In this document: in pieces, positions 46,630 to 56,819 of the stretch
Position numbering within the stretch: position 1 is the stretch's first letter
How the letters are laid out: the number at the start of each line of letters is the position of its first letter
Assembly (NCBI RefSeq): GCF_002575655.3
Contig: NC_053035.3
Coordinates: 89,057,322-89,121,321 of the forward strand
DNA from: Aegilops tauschii subsp. strangulata
Lineage: Eukaryota > Streptophyta > Magnoliopsida > Poales > Poaceae
Direction of reading: 5' to 3'
DNA length: 64,000 nt
The notes under the pieces: model-generated
The model's database searches: none
What the model was told of the DNA's origin: nothing
Seen by the model: the letters and a program-made list of their open reading frames with translations, nothing else
Translations under genes and position numbers: made by a program

Positions 46630-46744
46630 CACGAGTTGCGAGGTTGAGGAAGAGGCGTTATGTCGCCACGCTGGGAAACGGCCGCGCACCAGGGCACTCG
46701 TGGCGCGCCGCAAGCACTCCTGCGAGCGTCGTGGATTTTATTAG
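46630..46744 (+). pseudogene. Unrecognised host gene, 3' part
   Basis: This is the continuation of the gene interrupted at 27435. Joining across the insertion, counting the cacct duplication once, keeps the reading frame. It gives about 38 more residues rich in Arg, Cys and Glu, ending RRKHSCERRGFY before TAG at 46742-46744. No domain is recognised. A longer frame that starts in the LTR at 46547 is an artefact of the insertion. Confidence 0.6.
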
Positions 46745-46966
46745 GAATATAATTTAGTTTCGTAAGGCGATCTCATTAGTTTTGGGACGCAAATGATAAA
46801 TCCCGAACGTTCAGGAATTATTAGTATCCTTAATTAAGTATGTAAAAGGGAAAGTTTGGAAACCTTGTGTATCCGTACGCATTTTGTAAGTACGTGCATA
46901 TAGCACAAACTTTACTATATACTATCGCACTACATGTCTCTCTCTATATATGCTTGCAGACTGTGC
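46745..46966. other. Region downstream of the broken gene
   Basis: AT-rich, without a visible gene or repeat. It may hold the 3' untranslated region, but no clear polyadenylation signal stands out. Confidence 0.35.
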
Positions 46967-46968
46967 TA

Positions 46969-47051
46969 CTCCCTCCTTCCAGGTGAATAAGTCATCTTTG
47001 GTTGTGCACCGTGACCAAGGAGGGAAGACTTATACACCTAGACGGTGGGAG
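46969..47051. mobile_element. Stowaway-type MITE (83 bp)
   Basis: Starts CTCCCTCCTTCCAGGTGAATAAGTC and ends with its imperfect inverted complement (gacttatacacctagacggtgggag), flanked by TA on both sides (46967-46968 and 47052-47053). The CTCCCTCC terminus and TA duplication are the Stowaway (Tc1/Mariner) signature. Confidence 0.75.
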
Positions 47052-47363
47052 TACTACTATTACTTATGTACGTGCAAATGCACGTTTTAACATTACGATG
47101 CGGTTTTTGTAAAAGTAGAAAAACATCACTAGTCAAGCTTGTGAAATGATTCAATGCAAAACAAATGCAAAAATGCTCGTTTGATTGTTTAATTTTAGCT
47201 TCTTTCTCTGTGGTTATTTCTATGTCGTACTTTGTATGGAGTATCTCACTGGTCAGGAAGGCATGCAAATTCCCAAACCGCTTCCTACACCCTGTATCGA
47301 ATTTTTTGCCTACAAAGTTGTGCCATGTTGGAATTCCAACTTGAGTACTACTACTAGGAGTAC

Positions 47364-47709
47364 CAGGGGCCAGTTCTTTTAGGCTTCTAGATTAGTAATC
47401 CCATAACTACTACCTCCGTCCTGGTTTATTGGTCCCCATTATAATCTGTGTCAAATTTTGACCATAAATTTAACTAATGAAATGTTTGTGCATGTCACAT
47501 GCACTAACATTTATCAGTTAAATCTTTGGTGAAAATTTAGCACAAATTACAATGGTGATGAATAAACCAGGACGGAGGTACTAGTAGTAGTTTAGAAGCC
47601 CAAATAAATGAGTGAGGCGCCTTAATGTTACTCTCCACTGTGACTAGTCTTATGGGAAAAGATGGGGAAGAGACGGCTTATTTTTTAAGCCTCCAAAAGA
47701 ACTGGCCCT
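47364..47709. mobile_element. hAT-like MITE containing a nested MITE
   Basis: Outer inverted repeats caggggccagttctttt at the left and aaaagaactggccct at the right, flanked by nearly identical 8-bp direct repeats (aggagtac at 47356-47363, aggagtag at 47710-47717). A CAGGG-type terminus and 8-bp duplication point to the hAT superfamily. A Stowaway MITE (47411-47580) sits within it. Confidence 0.6.
47411..47580. mobile_element. Stowaway-type MITE nested in the hAT-like MITE (170 bp)
   Basis: Perfect 20-bp terminal inverted repeats: tacctccgtcctggtttatt and aataaaccaggacggaggta. The CTCCGTCC core is typical of Triticeae Stowaway families. No coding capacity. Confidence 0.8.
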
Positions 47710-48358
47710 AGGAGTAGTAGCTAGGGATACTAGGAGTAGTAGCTAGGGATCGAGTGTGCAAGATGAACCGGAGAAACTAAATGCGGAGAGATGAAATGCA
47801 AAAAAGATGGAGGGATGTGATGGTTGCTTGTCCATTTATTTTACCAGGCCACTTATTACTGGGAGTGGTTGGGTTTTGTGATATGACGGCTTTACTGCCG
47901 CGCCACGAGCGGGGTGAGACTCCCGTGCAGCGCCGCCCTCTACACTAGTAGTACATCGGTCGTGGTTTATTAGTCCCCCATTGAATTTGACTGAAGATTT
48001 AACTGACAAAATGTTAGTGCATGTCAACAAAAACTGTATTGTTGGATTCGTATTTGAACATAGTTTTCAATGATATAGTTTTAGGTGACATGCATGAGCA
48101 TTTATCGTACTATCTATAATATTATTTAAATTTTTGTTCATACTAATCTATAGTAAGGTGCCCGTGCGTTGCACGGAATAGTGGAATGCATTGATCGGGG
48201 AGTTGTTTATTTTGACAAAGGATGTGGGGGTCATCTCATGTGTAACGGGTATCAATAGGTTTCTTCGGATATTATTTCATCTCTAGAGTTCACAAACATC
48301 TGGGTGAAATAGATAAAAAGGTATCTTTTGCAAACAAAAGCGTTCAACTATTCAACCT
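47710..48358. other. Low-copy or unassigned region with a decayed MITE half
   Basis: A 20-21-bp tandem duplication (aggagtagtagctagggat, twice) lies at 47710-47750. Around 47960-48025 is a degenerate half of a Stowaway-like sequence (cggtcgtggtttattagtcccc). Near 48155-48180 stands the phrase 'ggtgcccgtgcgttgcacgg', common at the ends of grass repeats. No gene is supported. Confidence 0.35.
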
Positions 48359-48654
48359 GTCCCTCCATTTTTATATACAAGGCCACAAACTCTTATTACA
48401 GGTACCAATGTAAAATGTAATGCCTGCTTTACAAGTCGGCTTTTCTTTTCAGTTAGTGGGATTATTAATACATTGCATGCATGCAGGGAAACTGGGTGGA
48501 GGAATAAGCTGACTGTCATTATGACTACATGCAGTATTAACTAGGCTGCTAGTACGAGAAAATGTCATTAATTTTGCCTCGATTACTGTTGGTGGCCTTG
48601 TATAGATGCAAAATGTATATTCCATAGTGGCGTTGTATAAGTAAATGGAGGGAG
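48359..48654. mobile_element. Stowaway-like MITE (about 296 bp)
   Basis: Left terminus gtccctccatttttatatacaa.gccac pairs with the right terminus gtggcgttgtataagtaaatggagggag, next to TA on the right. The left TA is not preserved. No open frame of note. Confidence 0.6.
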
Positions 48655-49100
48655 TAACACTTGTTATGCTTTGCAAGAAATGATCTTTAAGAATTAGTTT
48701 TTGAGTATCAATTGTTATACATGTTGGCTACAGATGACATGACACTTTCTTATAGCCAATAGTTGATTATATTATTAAGTATTAACCATGCTCTTATACA
48801 CCTAGAGGGAGGGATTAAATCAGGATGATTTGGAAGGGGACAGAGGAGATGCAAGAAATGGTTCATCATAAGTCTTTCACCAGTACTGTAGTAAAAATTC
48901 TCAGTTAATCTCTAAATGGCAAGCGAGAACTCTAATGGAGCAAAATCATACATGGAAGATTCCAGACTAAACCATAAATGGATAAACTTATTCAAGCGCG
49001 ATACTCTAATAGAGGAAGACCATGCATGGATTGTTCTATACTATATAAATAAGAAGGCTCCACATGCTTAGACAGCGGATTGAGCGAAGACTAATGATCA
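48655..49100. other. Unassigned intergenic sequence
   Basis: I see no gene or repeat structure here, apart from a TATA-like ctatataaata at 49041 with no gene after it. Confidence 0.3.
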
Positions 49101-49390
49101 TCATTTAACTTGGTAATGCATATGTCTTGGTAAAATCCTTGGAGTCCCTGTGCACCATGTTGGGGGGATATCATACCATGCGTCGTCCATGTCCACATCG
49201 GCGGGAAGGTCCCAGCTCGGCACAGTCCTAGTTAGCGTCATGGAGCCAGTATGGGCTCCCACGTACCTCTGAGGGGCAGTAACAGTGAGCACGGACCCAT
49301 ACATCAGCCTCGTGTCAGTGTCAGCGTCAGCGGCTCTCACATGAATCCGGCCCAAGTACATGCTCATGGTCCCCTAAACATAAATAAGTA
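49101..49390 (-). pseudogene. Possible orphan last exon of an unrecognised gene
   Basis: A reverse-strand frame of 88 codons (49101-49367) with unusually gene-like, GC-richer sequence: LMYGSVLTVTAPQRYVGAHT and DMDDAWYDIPPTWCTGTPRI, ending in TGA at 49101-49103. Just upstream on the minus strand is a typical 3' splice site, an AT-rich stretch ending tatgtttag/GGGACC near 49373-49378. So this could be a terminal exon whose upstream exons were lost or displaced by the transposon sequence to its right. I do not recognise the family. It could also be a fragment captured by a transposon. Confidence 0.35.
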
Positions 49391-49479
49391 AATAAATAAA
49401 TAAAGCTAAATGCTCATGCACCGGTTCTTTAAATTCACGATTTAACAGGAGGATATTATTTCCTATGATAGTGTCGTTA

Positions 49480-51500
49480 CATTCAGTCGATATTATTCTT
49501 AGGCAAAGATAGCGACCAGTCTTCTTTCCCCCACCATTTTCTTCCTGCAACCAGCGGACCCATGCAAATCGTAGTCAACATCATAAATAGTTCTGGTCCC
49601 TTTTTATTTTTCAATAAGAATGTCCAACCTAGCCCAGCACATTGGCGACAACACTTTATCCTCCGCCTCGGTGCGCTTGCCGCGGCGCCGCCGTCCGGCC
49701 CTATCAACATAGTGAATCGGGAGAGGACTATAGTTGTGAGTATGACAGTACGGACCCACCAGGTCCACTCCCGAACACAAGCAAGCGACTCTTTTACTAC
49801 TCAGATGCACCCCTCGTTTTTTTACTCTAATCCACCCTGCTGATATCTGGGACTCACATCATTTTCAACGTATAGTCAATTAACGACAGAATTGCACAAC
49901 TTTTTTTTGAGTTTGTTTGGAGGAGCAGGCTATAAACTGGGTTGTGCGGTCTCTGTGGCCAGTCTAACAACATGACCAGCCCAGTAGTTTTTTCTTCGGG
50001 AAAATAGGTAGCCCACTATTTCTTTTTGAAGAATACCCACGCTAGGCCTATTTGTTTTCTCCGATTTACTGGGCTTCAAATCTTTCAAGACGAGGGATGC
50101 ATTCCGGCCTGGCCAAAGAGTATGGTCAGTATCTATTAAAAGTAATATCAAAGTGGTTCAAAATTCCAAAAACATTATAGCAAATGGGAAATTAGTTTCT
50201 TTTTTTCTTTTTGTTGATCACTGATATTTTATATTTCATTGGATTTTAACATGACAAGTACTAATTTGTTTTTAAATTTGTTTTAGTATGGCTACTAATT
50301 TTTGGATTAAGAATATTTTGTTCCCTAGCAAAAATTTACGAATTTTGAAAATTTCGCACATTTTTAGTTCAATTTTTTAACCCTGGTACTGACTAGAAAA
50401 TGGGCAGCGATTCTAAAAATGGAAAATGGGCTGCAATAAATTCCAAATGAATTAGAAAATGAGTAAAAAATAGAAAAAAATAGCAAATGGGCTGTACAGG
50501 CCACATATTTCGAGGCTGACTTGTTTAGGCAAGGCTTTGTCAGTCAACACACGATTCTAGTAGCAGTGACTGTTGGATGTCCATCCAACGGCCGACGTGC
50601 TTCTTCAATCTCTGATCTTCCTGCTCCAGCCGCCTAAACCAGCGCCGGCGGGACTGCCTGCTCCCTCCTCTTGTGGCCCGCTGTGATGTCGCGCTGGCTT
50701 TACTGGCCCACCCTACTCCCTCCGCTGGCCTGGCCGCACGCAATCAACTGCCTCCTTATTATGCGAAAAAAAGATTCCTCCCACTGACATCTGGGGCGCA
50801 CCGGTTCGGAGGCTGACCTATGCGCCTACTAAGTTGACGCGTATGCAGGGCTTTGTCAACTTAGTCAACAAACGATTCTAGCAGCAGTATTGCACCAACC
50901 TTCCAAACTAGCACCGGTCGTGCTGCATGCTCCTGCCTCCAGTGGCGGGTTGTGCTGTCGTTGAGGCCTCACCGCCCCTACTACTCCCACCGCTGGCCAG
51001 GCCCTGCGGCGACGGCAGCCTCACACCGCAGCCAAACCAGTGAACCCTCGTACTCCTCTCCGCGTGGGCATCCACTGCCGCGTCTTCCCCGGCTCCGCGT
51101 CGTCCCCTTCCTAGGCCTCGCCGTCGTCCACCGCCTTGGTGCTCTCGGCACGGCGTGGTCAATGTGGTCAACGAACGACTTCCATCGGAAGAGTACTATA
51201 CGTGGAGAGGCTGACAGCTGGTTCCACGGCCGCAGCAAGGAAGTGCCTCCTTATTACGCGGAAAATAATGATTCCTCCACTTGACAGCAGGGACCCACCA
51301 GATGGGCCACTGTATTTCGCGAAAAAAACATTTCCCCCATGACTGCTGGGACCCACCAGCTACATCTTCGCACGCAAGGAAGTGCATCCATATTATGGGC
51401 AAAATAATGATTCGCCCCCTGACTGCTGGGACCCACCAGCTACATCTGCGCACACAAGGAAGTGCCTGAGAGTCGGCACCCACCTGGTCGAAGCGTACGT
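49480..51500. mobile_element. CACTA-related internal/subterminal DNA (left limit uncertain)
   Basis: Repetitive sequence of the kind adjoining the CACTA terminus at 53080. It includes alternating AT-rich parts ('aaaatgggc' motifs, 50390-50500) and GC-rich parts with repeats of gactgctgggacccaccagc (51341, 51421; variant near 51283). No transposase frame is seen. The opposite CACTA end was not found, so extent and assignment are inference. Confidence 0.4.
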
Positions 51501-53080
51501 AGCATTGTCATTCTGGTCACGAACGTGTACGTACATACTGGTCGATCGGTCTGTCTGCAGGCTGCAGCGATGAACCGTGGTTGTGTAAGGAAGGGCACTT
51601 GTCATAGTAGAGGCACGCATGTAGCATGTACACGTACGTACAGCTAGGGAGCAAGAAAGTAAATACGGCCACATACGTACATACGGGCGGGGTCTCGAAC
51701 GCCTACTCGCACTTACGTACGGCCAGGCTCGTGTACATGGCTGGGTCGAAACGGAGAAACTGCATCGTCATGTTCATCAGGAGGCAACGGAATGCGTCGT
51801 GTTCATCGGGAGGCAACGGAATACGTCGTGTTCATCGGGAGCCAACCGGCTTGGATGGAACAGCCGATCGAAACGAGGCCTGGTGTACTGCAGAACGCAG
51901 GAAATGGCCTTGTGTTCGACCGGCCATGGTCGAAACGGGATCCTGTTCATCGACAGGGGTCTGGCGTATCGCAAAAGAAAGGAAACGGACTTCTCTTGGA
52001 CCTCCTACTATCGAAACGGGGTCCCGTTTATCGGGAGGGGTGTGGCGTACCGCGAAACGGAGGAAACAGACTTGTGTTGGAGCGCTATGGTCGAAACGGG
52101 GGTCCTGTTCATCAGCAGGGGTGTGGCGTACTGCAAAACGGGACTCCACGGGATACTGTTCATCTCCACCGTTGACCTCTTCCAACCTCCATGGGCCACT
52201 GTTCATCCACCGTCGACCCCCTCCAGCCTCCACCTGCGACTGTTCATCCACGGGCTCATGTTCATCCAGCCTCCACCGCTCCTCCACCAGCTACTATTCA
52301 ACCAGCCCTCTCCATGGGGTCCTGTTCAATCACCCCTCCACGGGCTACTGTTCATCTAGCCCTCCACTGGCTACTGTTCAACCAGCCCTCCACGGGATCC
52401 TGTTCATCCAGCCCTCCCCGGGGTCCTGTTCATCCACCCCCCAGCTGGCTCGATCGGGGTCCTGTTCATCTAGCGGCAACGGCCTCTACTACCATGGGGT
52501 CCAGTTTATCCAACCCCCCACCGGGAGCTTTTCATCCAAACCCCCCAACAACGCTCACTGTTCATCCAGAGGCAGCATCGATCGGCTTCAGTTAGCAGCG
52601 GTAGTGAAGGAATCGCTCGATCAGGTTTAGTTAACAGCCAGATCGATCGATCGCTCGGGTTCAGTAACGCGTAGCCTGCAGTGCTATCGCTCGGGTTCAG
52701 TAGGCGAATGCCTCGCTCGGGTTCAGTTAGAGCCCAACACCTCGTACCCATACGTGTACGTGTACGAGAGAAACGCACATCGCTCGGCCCCCGACCACCC
52801 ATCATAACCGGGAACTCCCCGATATTTTCCTCGCCCTCGCTTCTACCACGGTTTTTTCCGTCATGTACGGCCCAAAGAATGTCATGCACCTGTGTCTCCG
52901 GCCCGCCCAGGACGAAAAGCCCATTTTCTGTCATGATTTTTTGTCATAGAAGTAGGAGCCCACCACATATATGATGATACCGGGTTTTGTCACAATTATC
53001 GTCAGAGAAGTGTCATAAGCATGACAGGAAAAAAACTCGTTCGGCCCAAAATGTCACGGATATGTCTTTTTTTGTAGTGC
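51500..53080. mobile_element. CACTA transposon terminus with subterminal repeats
   Basis: The right end at 53080 reads, on the minus strand, CACTACAAAAAAAGACATAT, the terminal inverted repeat of plant CACTA (En/Spm) elements. Inward lie arrays of short subterminal repeats: tcgctcgggttcag (52651, 52687, 52713), about a dozen tgttcatcca copies (52150-52570), a unit of about 80 bp (51930, 52011, 52091) and a 30-bp unit (51774-51850). Such arrays are transposase-binding regions in CACTA elements. No transposase gene is present here, and the long frame 51626-52630 is a repeat artefact. Confidence 0.7.
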
Positions 53081-53480
53081 ACCCAGTTATGTTGTGACGT
53101 TTGATAGCACACAAGGCATTCCTCCGGTATCCGGGAGTTGCATAATCTCAGAGTCGAAGGAATATGTATTTGACATGAAGAAAGCAATAGCAATAAAATT
53201 GAATGATCAATATGCTATGCTAACGGATGGGTCTTGTCCATCACATCATTCTCCTAATGATGTGATCCGTTCATCAAATGACAACACATGTCTATGGTTA
53301 GGAAACTTAACGAGCTAGTCTAGTAGAGGCTTACTAGGACACGGTGTTTTGTCTATGTATCCACACTTGTATCAAGTTTCCGGTTTAATACAATTCTAGC
53401 ACGAATAATAAACATTTATCATGATATAAGGAAATATCAAATAACAACTTTATTATTGCCTCTAGGGCATATTTCCTTCA
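53081..53480 (-). repeat. Fragment of an Angela/WIS-type copia LTR
   Basis: On the minus strand it starts TGAAGGAAATATGCCCTAGA at 53480 and aligns with 25899-26312 up to 'tgacaccc'-like sequence at 53081, where the CACTA end abuts. The rest of the LTR is not found on the other side of the CACTA DNA. Confidence 0.8.
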
Positions 53481-54679
53481 ACCCAACACAGTTTCTTCAG
53501 TACTCAGGCATCACAAGGAAAAAGAGCAGTGCATCACTAGTGACTAAGTAGAAACTAGTCGGATCTAGATGATTTCCCTAGTGCCTAATTATTTTCTGCC
53601 AGGCCACAATCGAGAGGAGGGTAATCTATAGGATCCAAGATGATTCCTCATTTCAACAGGAGTACTTGGCAGATAATTGGGGTAGTACATATAATTCGGC
53701 AATGTTGGTCAGAGTAGACCGACCTTGCAATACAACAAACACGATCTCATGTGCATGGTTGCTGCCTCCTTCCTGACCAGATACTGCCATCCTTAGGCGT
53801 CGCCGCTCGCCAGTCAGGCCCCCCTTGACCTCCTCGTTTGATTCCCCGCTACACTGGAGCCCGACTGCAGAGGAGGCGCATCAGCCAAGGAGGGAAATCA
53901 GGTTCCGGTGCTGCTCCAGCCAGTCGTACCTCCCGGCCGCCTCGCTCCCCTCCTTGGGCAGAAGCACGTCGTCCTCTTGCGCGCCGGCCTCCTCCACCGC
54001 CGCTGCCAAGCACCTCCCGACAGCCCGACTCCTCCCACTCCTCCTGTCAATCTCGACCCCCTGCCACCGCACGCCACGCGCTGGGATCGTCGCCATCGAG
54101 ATCTTGAGCGCGACGGAGGAGAGCGCGAGGAGGAGGGAGGGGCATGGCAGCGCAGTGGTGGGAAGTTGGTTGGAGGTTGGAAGGGGAACTAGTTGCCTAG
54201 AGCAGGAGGGAGGAGGACACCGACGGGGGACGTCGGCCAGCCCAAGCCCCACCGATGGAGAGCGTCTGCTCGATCCAGATCAAGGTCCTGATTGGCATGG
54301 GGTTGCCTACGAATCCTCGTTGCGCCGATCGCGAGTCTGGGCATGGGCTCGATCTTGGATCAGCCTCGACCTCGTCTACGGTGAGGGTCGTCGACGGTGG
54401 CGGTGGGGTGGGGTTGGGGGCGGCGGCGGATCGAGATTTGAGGGAGGGAGATGGTTGGGGGCGGCTGTTGTGGGTGCGTAGGAGAGAGGGGGAAGGGTGA
54501 GCCGGGTTGTGTTAGGGTTAAGTGGGTGAGATGATGAGGGGTGAAGGTTGTCGTTGGATCTGGGACGATCGGACGGTGTTTGAGGCACGATCCACGTGAG
54601 ATGCCCATAGAACAACCAGAACACAACAAACAATTTGAAGACCTTATGACCATCTAAATTGGTCGTAATTGATTAAAGA
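53481..54679. other. Unassigned region with a GC-rich open frame
   Basis: 53481-53820 holds nothing recognisable. 53825-54481 is a 218-codon forward frame, but both strands are open through this GC-rich part and its sequence (Ser/Pro/Arg-rich, then Gly/Arg-rich) shows no domain, so it may be chance or a transposon-captured exon. Near 54640-54680 'gaccatctaaattggtcgtaa' is a short palindromic motif common in grass DNA transposons. Confidence 0.35.
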
Positions 54680-55985
54680 TAAGTTTTTACAAGAAAAGTA
54701 TTTTCTATTTTTTGAGTGTCAAAGATGGTTTCTTTAAGGGCCTACTAAATATTTGTTGCAAACTGGCACCACACTATTTTTAGATATCATTAGGCCATAT
54801 TTTATGACCAATTGACCAAACGGTTGGTTGTCAAAATCTTTCCATCCACCTCTTTTCAAAAAGACAAATTTCCTCTGATTCAGCTGGAAGCGGGTCAAAT
54901 TTGAACTAAAACTGCTTGATAGGTTGCTCTTTAATTTCTCCAAAAATCATTTCTAGGTACATAATTATCTATTTCATCAGAGATACTCCGAGAGTTGTGC
55001 AAGATTCAACCCCTAGCTACGAACGGGCATGCCCGCCGTTTCGACCGCATTTTGAAACGGGCATAGAAAATTCAAAAAAATGTAAAACCTTCGCATTGTG
55101 TCTTCAAATGTGATCTAGTTACCAGGAAAAATAACAAACTTGGAATATGGCAATTAGTTTGAGAAGGTGCTCTCAGAAATGAGCTATCATGTATGAAGAT
55201 TCATGTCTTTCAAGCCAAATGATCAATCTTATGGCCACATTCATGGCATAGTTTGTTTAAATGATCTTATATTGTGTAAAAGGGTGCATCTTCAAATGTC
55301 AAGCAACGTTGTCTAAGAAGGTTTTCATTTTCTTTGGACGAAAATTTTATTTTCCATTTTTCTAGTGCCCAAAATGAGTTTTTTGTGAAGGACCTACAAT
55401 ATATTTATTGCAAAATTGGACCAAACCAAATTTCTAAAAATTAGGCAATATTTAATGTACAATTGACCAAATGGTTGGGTGTCAAAAGTTCCTCTCATGA
55501 AAAAGACAAATTTTCGCCGATTCAGGTGGAAGCGGGTCAAATTTGAACTGCAGCTACCTTATAGTTTGCTCTTTATTTTTCTCCAAAAATCATTTTTAGG
55601 TACATAAGTATCTATTTAATCAGAGAAACACCAAATTTTTTCCAATATTCAACCACTAACGAGCAACGGTCATGCCTGCCGTTTTGACCGCATTTTGAAA
55701 TGGGCATGAAAAATTCAAAAAAACAAAGAATTGGAAAACCTTCGCATTGTGTCATTATATGTGACTAAGTTACCAGGAAAAATAATAAACTTGTAATACT
55801 GTAATTACTTTTTAAAAGTGTTTTCAAAAAAGAGCTATCATGTGTGAATATTCATGGCTTTCAAGCCAAATGATCAATCTTATGGCCACATTCATCATAT
55901 AGTTATTTCAAATGATCTCATATTGTGCACAAGGGTGCATCTGGGAATGGCAAACAATGTTGCCCAAGGAAGTTTTCATTTTCTT
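54680..55985. repeat. Two tandem copies of a 651-bp unit
   Basis: Matching landmarks recur with a 651-bp offset: attgaccaaa at 54811 and 55462, then 'ggaagcgggtcaaatttgaact', 'tttgaccgcattttgaaa.gggcat' and 'caagccaaatgatcaatctta' in both copies. Each unit is AT-rich and non-coding. The copies differ by many substitutions, so the duplication is old. It may belong to a DNA transposon interior; this is inference. Confidence 0.8.
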
Positions 55986-56027
55986 CATCAACGGCTTCAT
56001 CATCCGTGACGCCCGAGAAAAGGCGGG

Positions 56028-56507
56028 TGTCGGTGTCAAAACCGGCGGATCTCGGGTAGGGGGTCCCGAACTGTGCGTCTAAGGTCGATGGTTACAGGAG
56101 ACGGGGGACACGATGTTTACCCAGGTTCGGGCCCTCTCTATGGAGGTAATACCCTACTTCCTGCTTGATTGATCTTGATGAATATGAGTATTACAAGAGT
56201 TGATCTACCACGAGATCATAATGGCTAAACCCTAGAAGCCTAGCCTGTTATGACTATGGTAATGAGTATATCCTTTTCGGACTAACCCCTCCAGTTTATA
56301 TAGACACCGGGGGGATCTAGGGTTACATAGAGTCCGTTACATAGGAAGGAATCTTCATAGTTGATCGCCAAGCTTGCCTACTACGCCAAGGAGAGTCTTA
56401 TCCGGACACGGGTACAGTCTTTGGCCTTCATGTCTTCACAGCCCATCAGTCCGGCCCATGGATAACAGGTCGGACGCCCGAGGACCCCTTAGTCCAGGAC
56501 TCCCTCA
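56028..56507 (-). repeat. 3' LTR of Tat-type element 2 (480 bp)
   Basis: On the minus strand it starts TGAGGGAGTCCTGGACTAAG (56507) and ends TTGACACCGACA (56028). The complement of a TATA box (tttatata, 56295-56302) lies in the middle, preceding the leader block 'ggagggg'. It is followed on the right by the complement of the polypurine tract ggttcaggggctac (56508-56521). Confidence 0.75.
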
Positions 56508-56736
56508 GTAGCCCCTGAACCAGTCTTCCATAGCGAGGTGTTCGGCACACAAATTGTCTTCGGCATTGCAAGGCGGGTCCTCCTTTAATGATTTCCAGGT
56601 AGTGTATTCGGCCGTAGATTCAATGTCTCCCCTCGGCTTCTGCGCGTTTAATAACCTCGTCTTCCACATGTCGAGCGAATGTGGGGGGTCAGGGTATTTT
56701 TGCAAATAACACCCCGCTAAGGCCAGGAAGAGCACC

Positions 56737-56744
56737 TATTTAAA
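56737..56744 (+). promoter_or_regulatory. TATA-like box of the antisense accessory gene
   Basis: tatttaaa lies 76 bp before the ATG at 56820, on the strand opposite to the element's own transcription. The corresponding gene of Tat-type element 1 also has a TATA motif upstream. Confidence 0.45.
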
Positions 56745-56819
56745 GAGATCGGATCTTAGATCCATTCAACATCTCGCGGAGAAAAATCCCCAAAGACTAC
56801 TAGGAGAAGCTATTCCAAC

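Noticed and set aside
46547..46744. Frame starting in the LTR and ending in the host gene part
   Set aside because: Its first half is LTR sequence; only 46630-46744 belongs to the old gene.
49041..49051. TATA box on the plus strand
   Set aside because: Good match (ctatataaata), but no reading frame follows and AT-rich context makes chance likely.
51626..52630. 334-codon open frame
   Set aside because: It runs through CACTA subterminal repeats; the three frames all stay open over the repeat units and the translation is low-complexity. It is not a gene.
53825..54481. 218-codon GC-rich frame as a host gene
   Set aside because: Both strands are open, there is no domain, start context or splice pattern. 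Kept only as an unassigned region.
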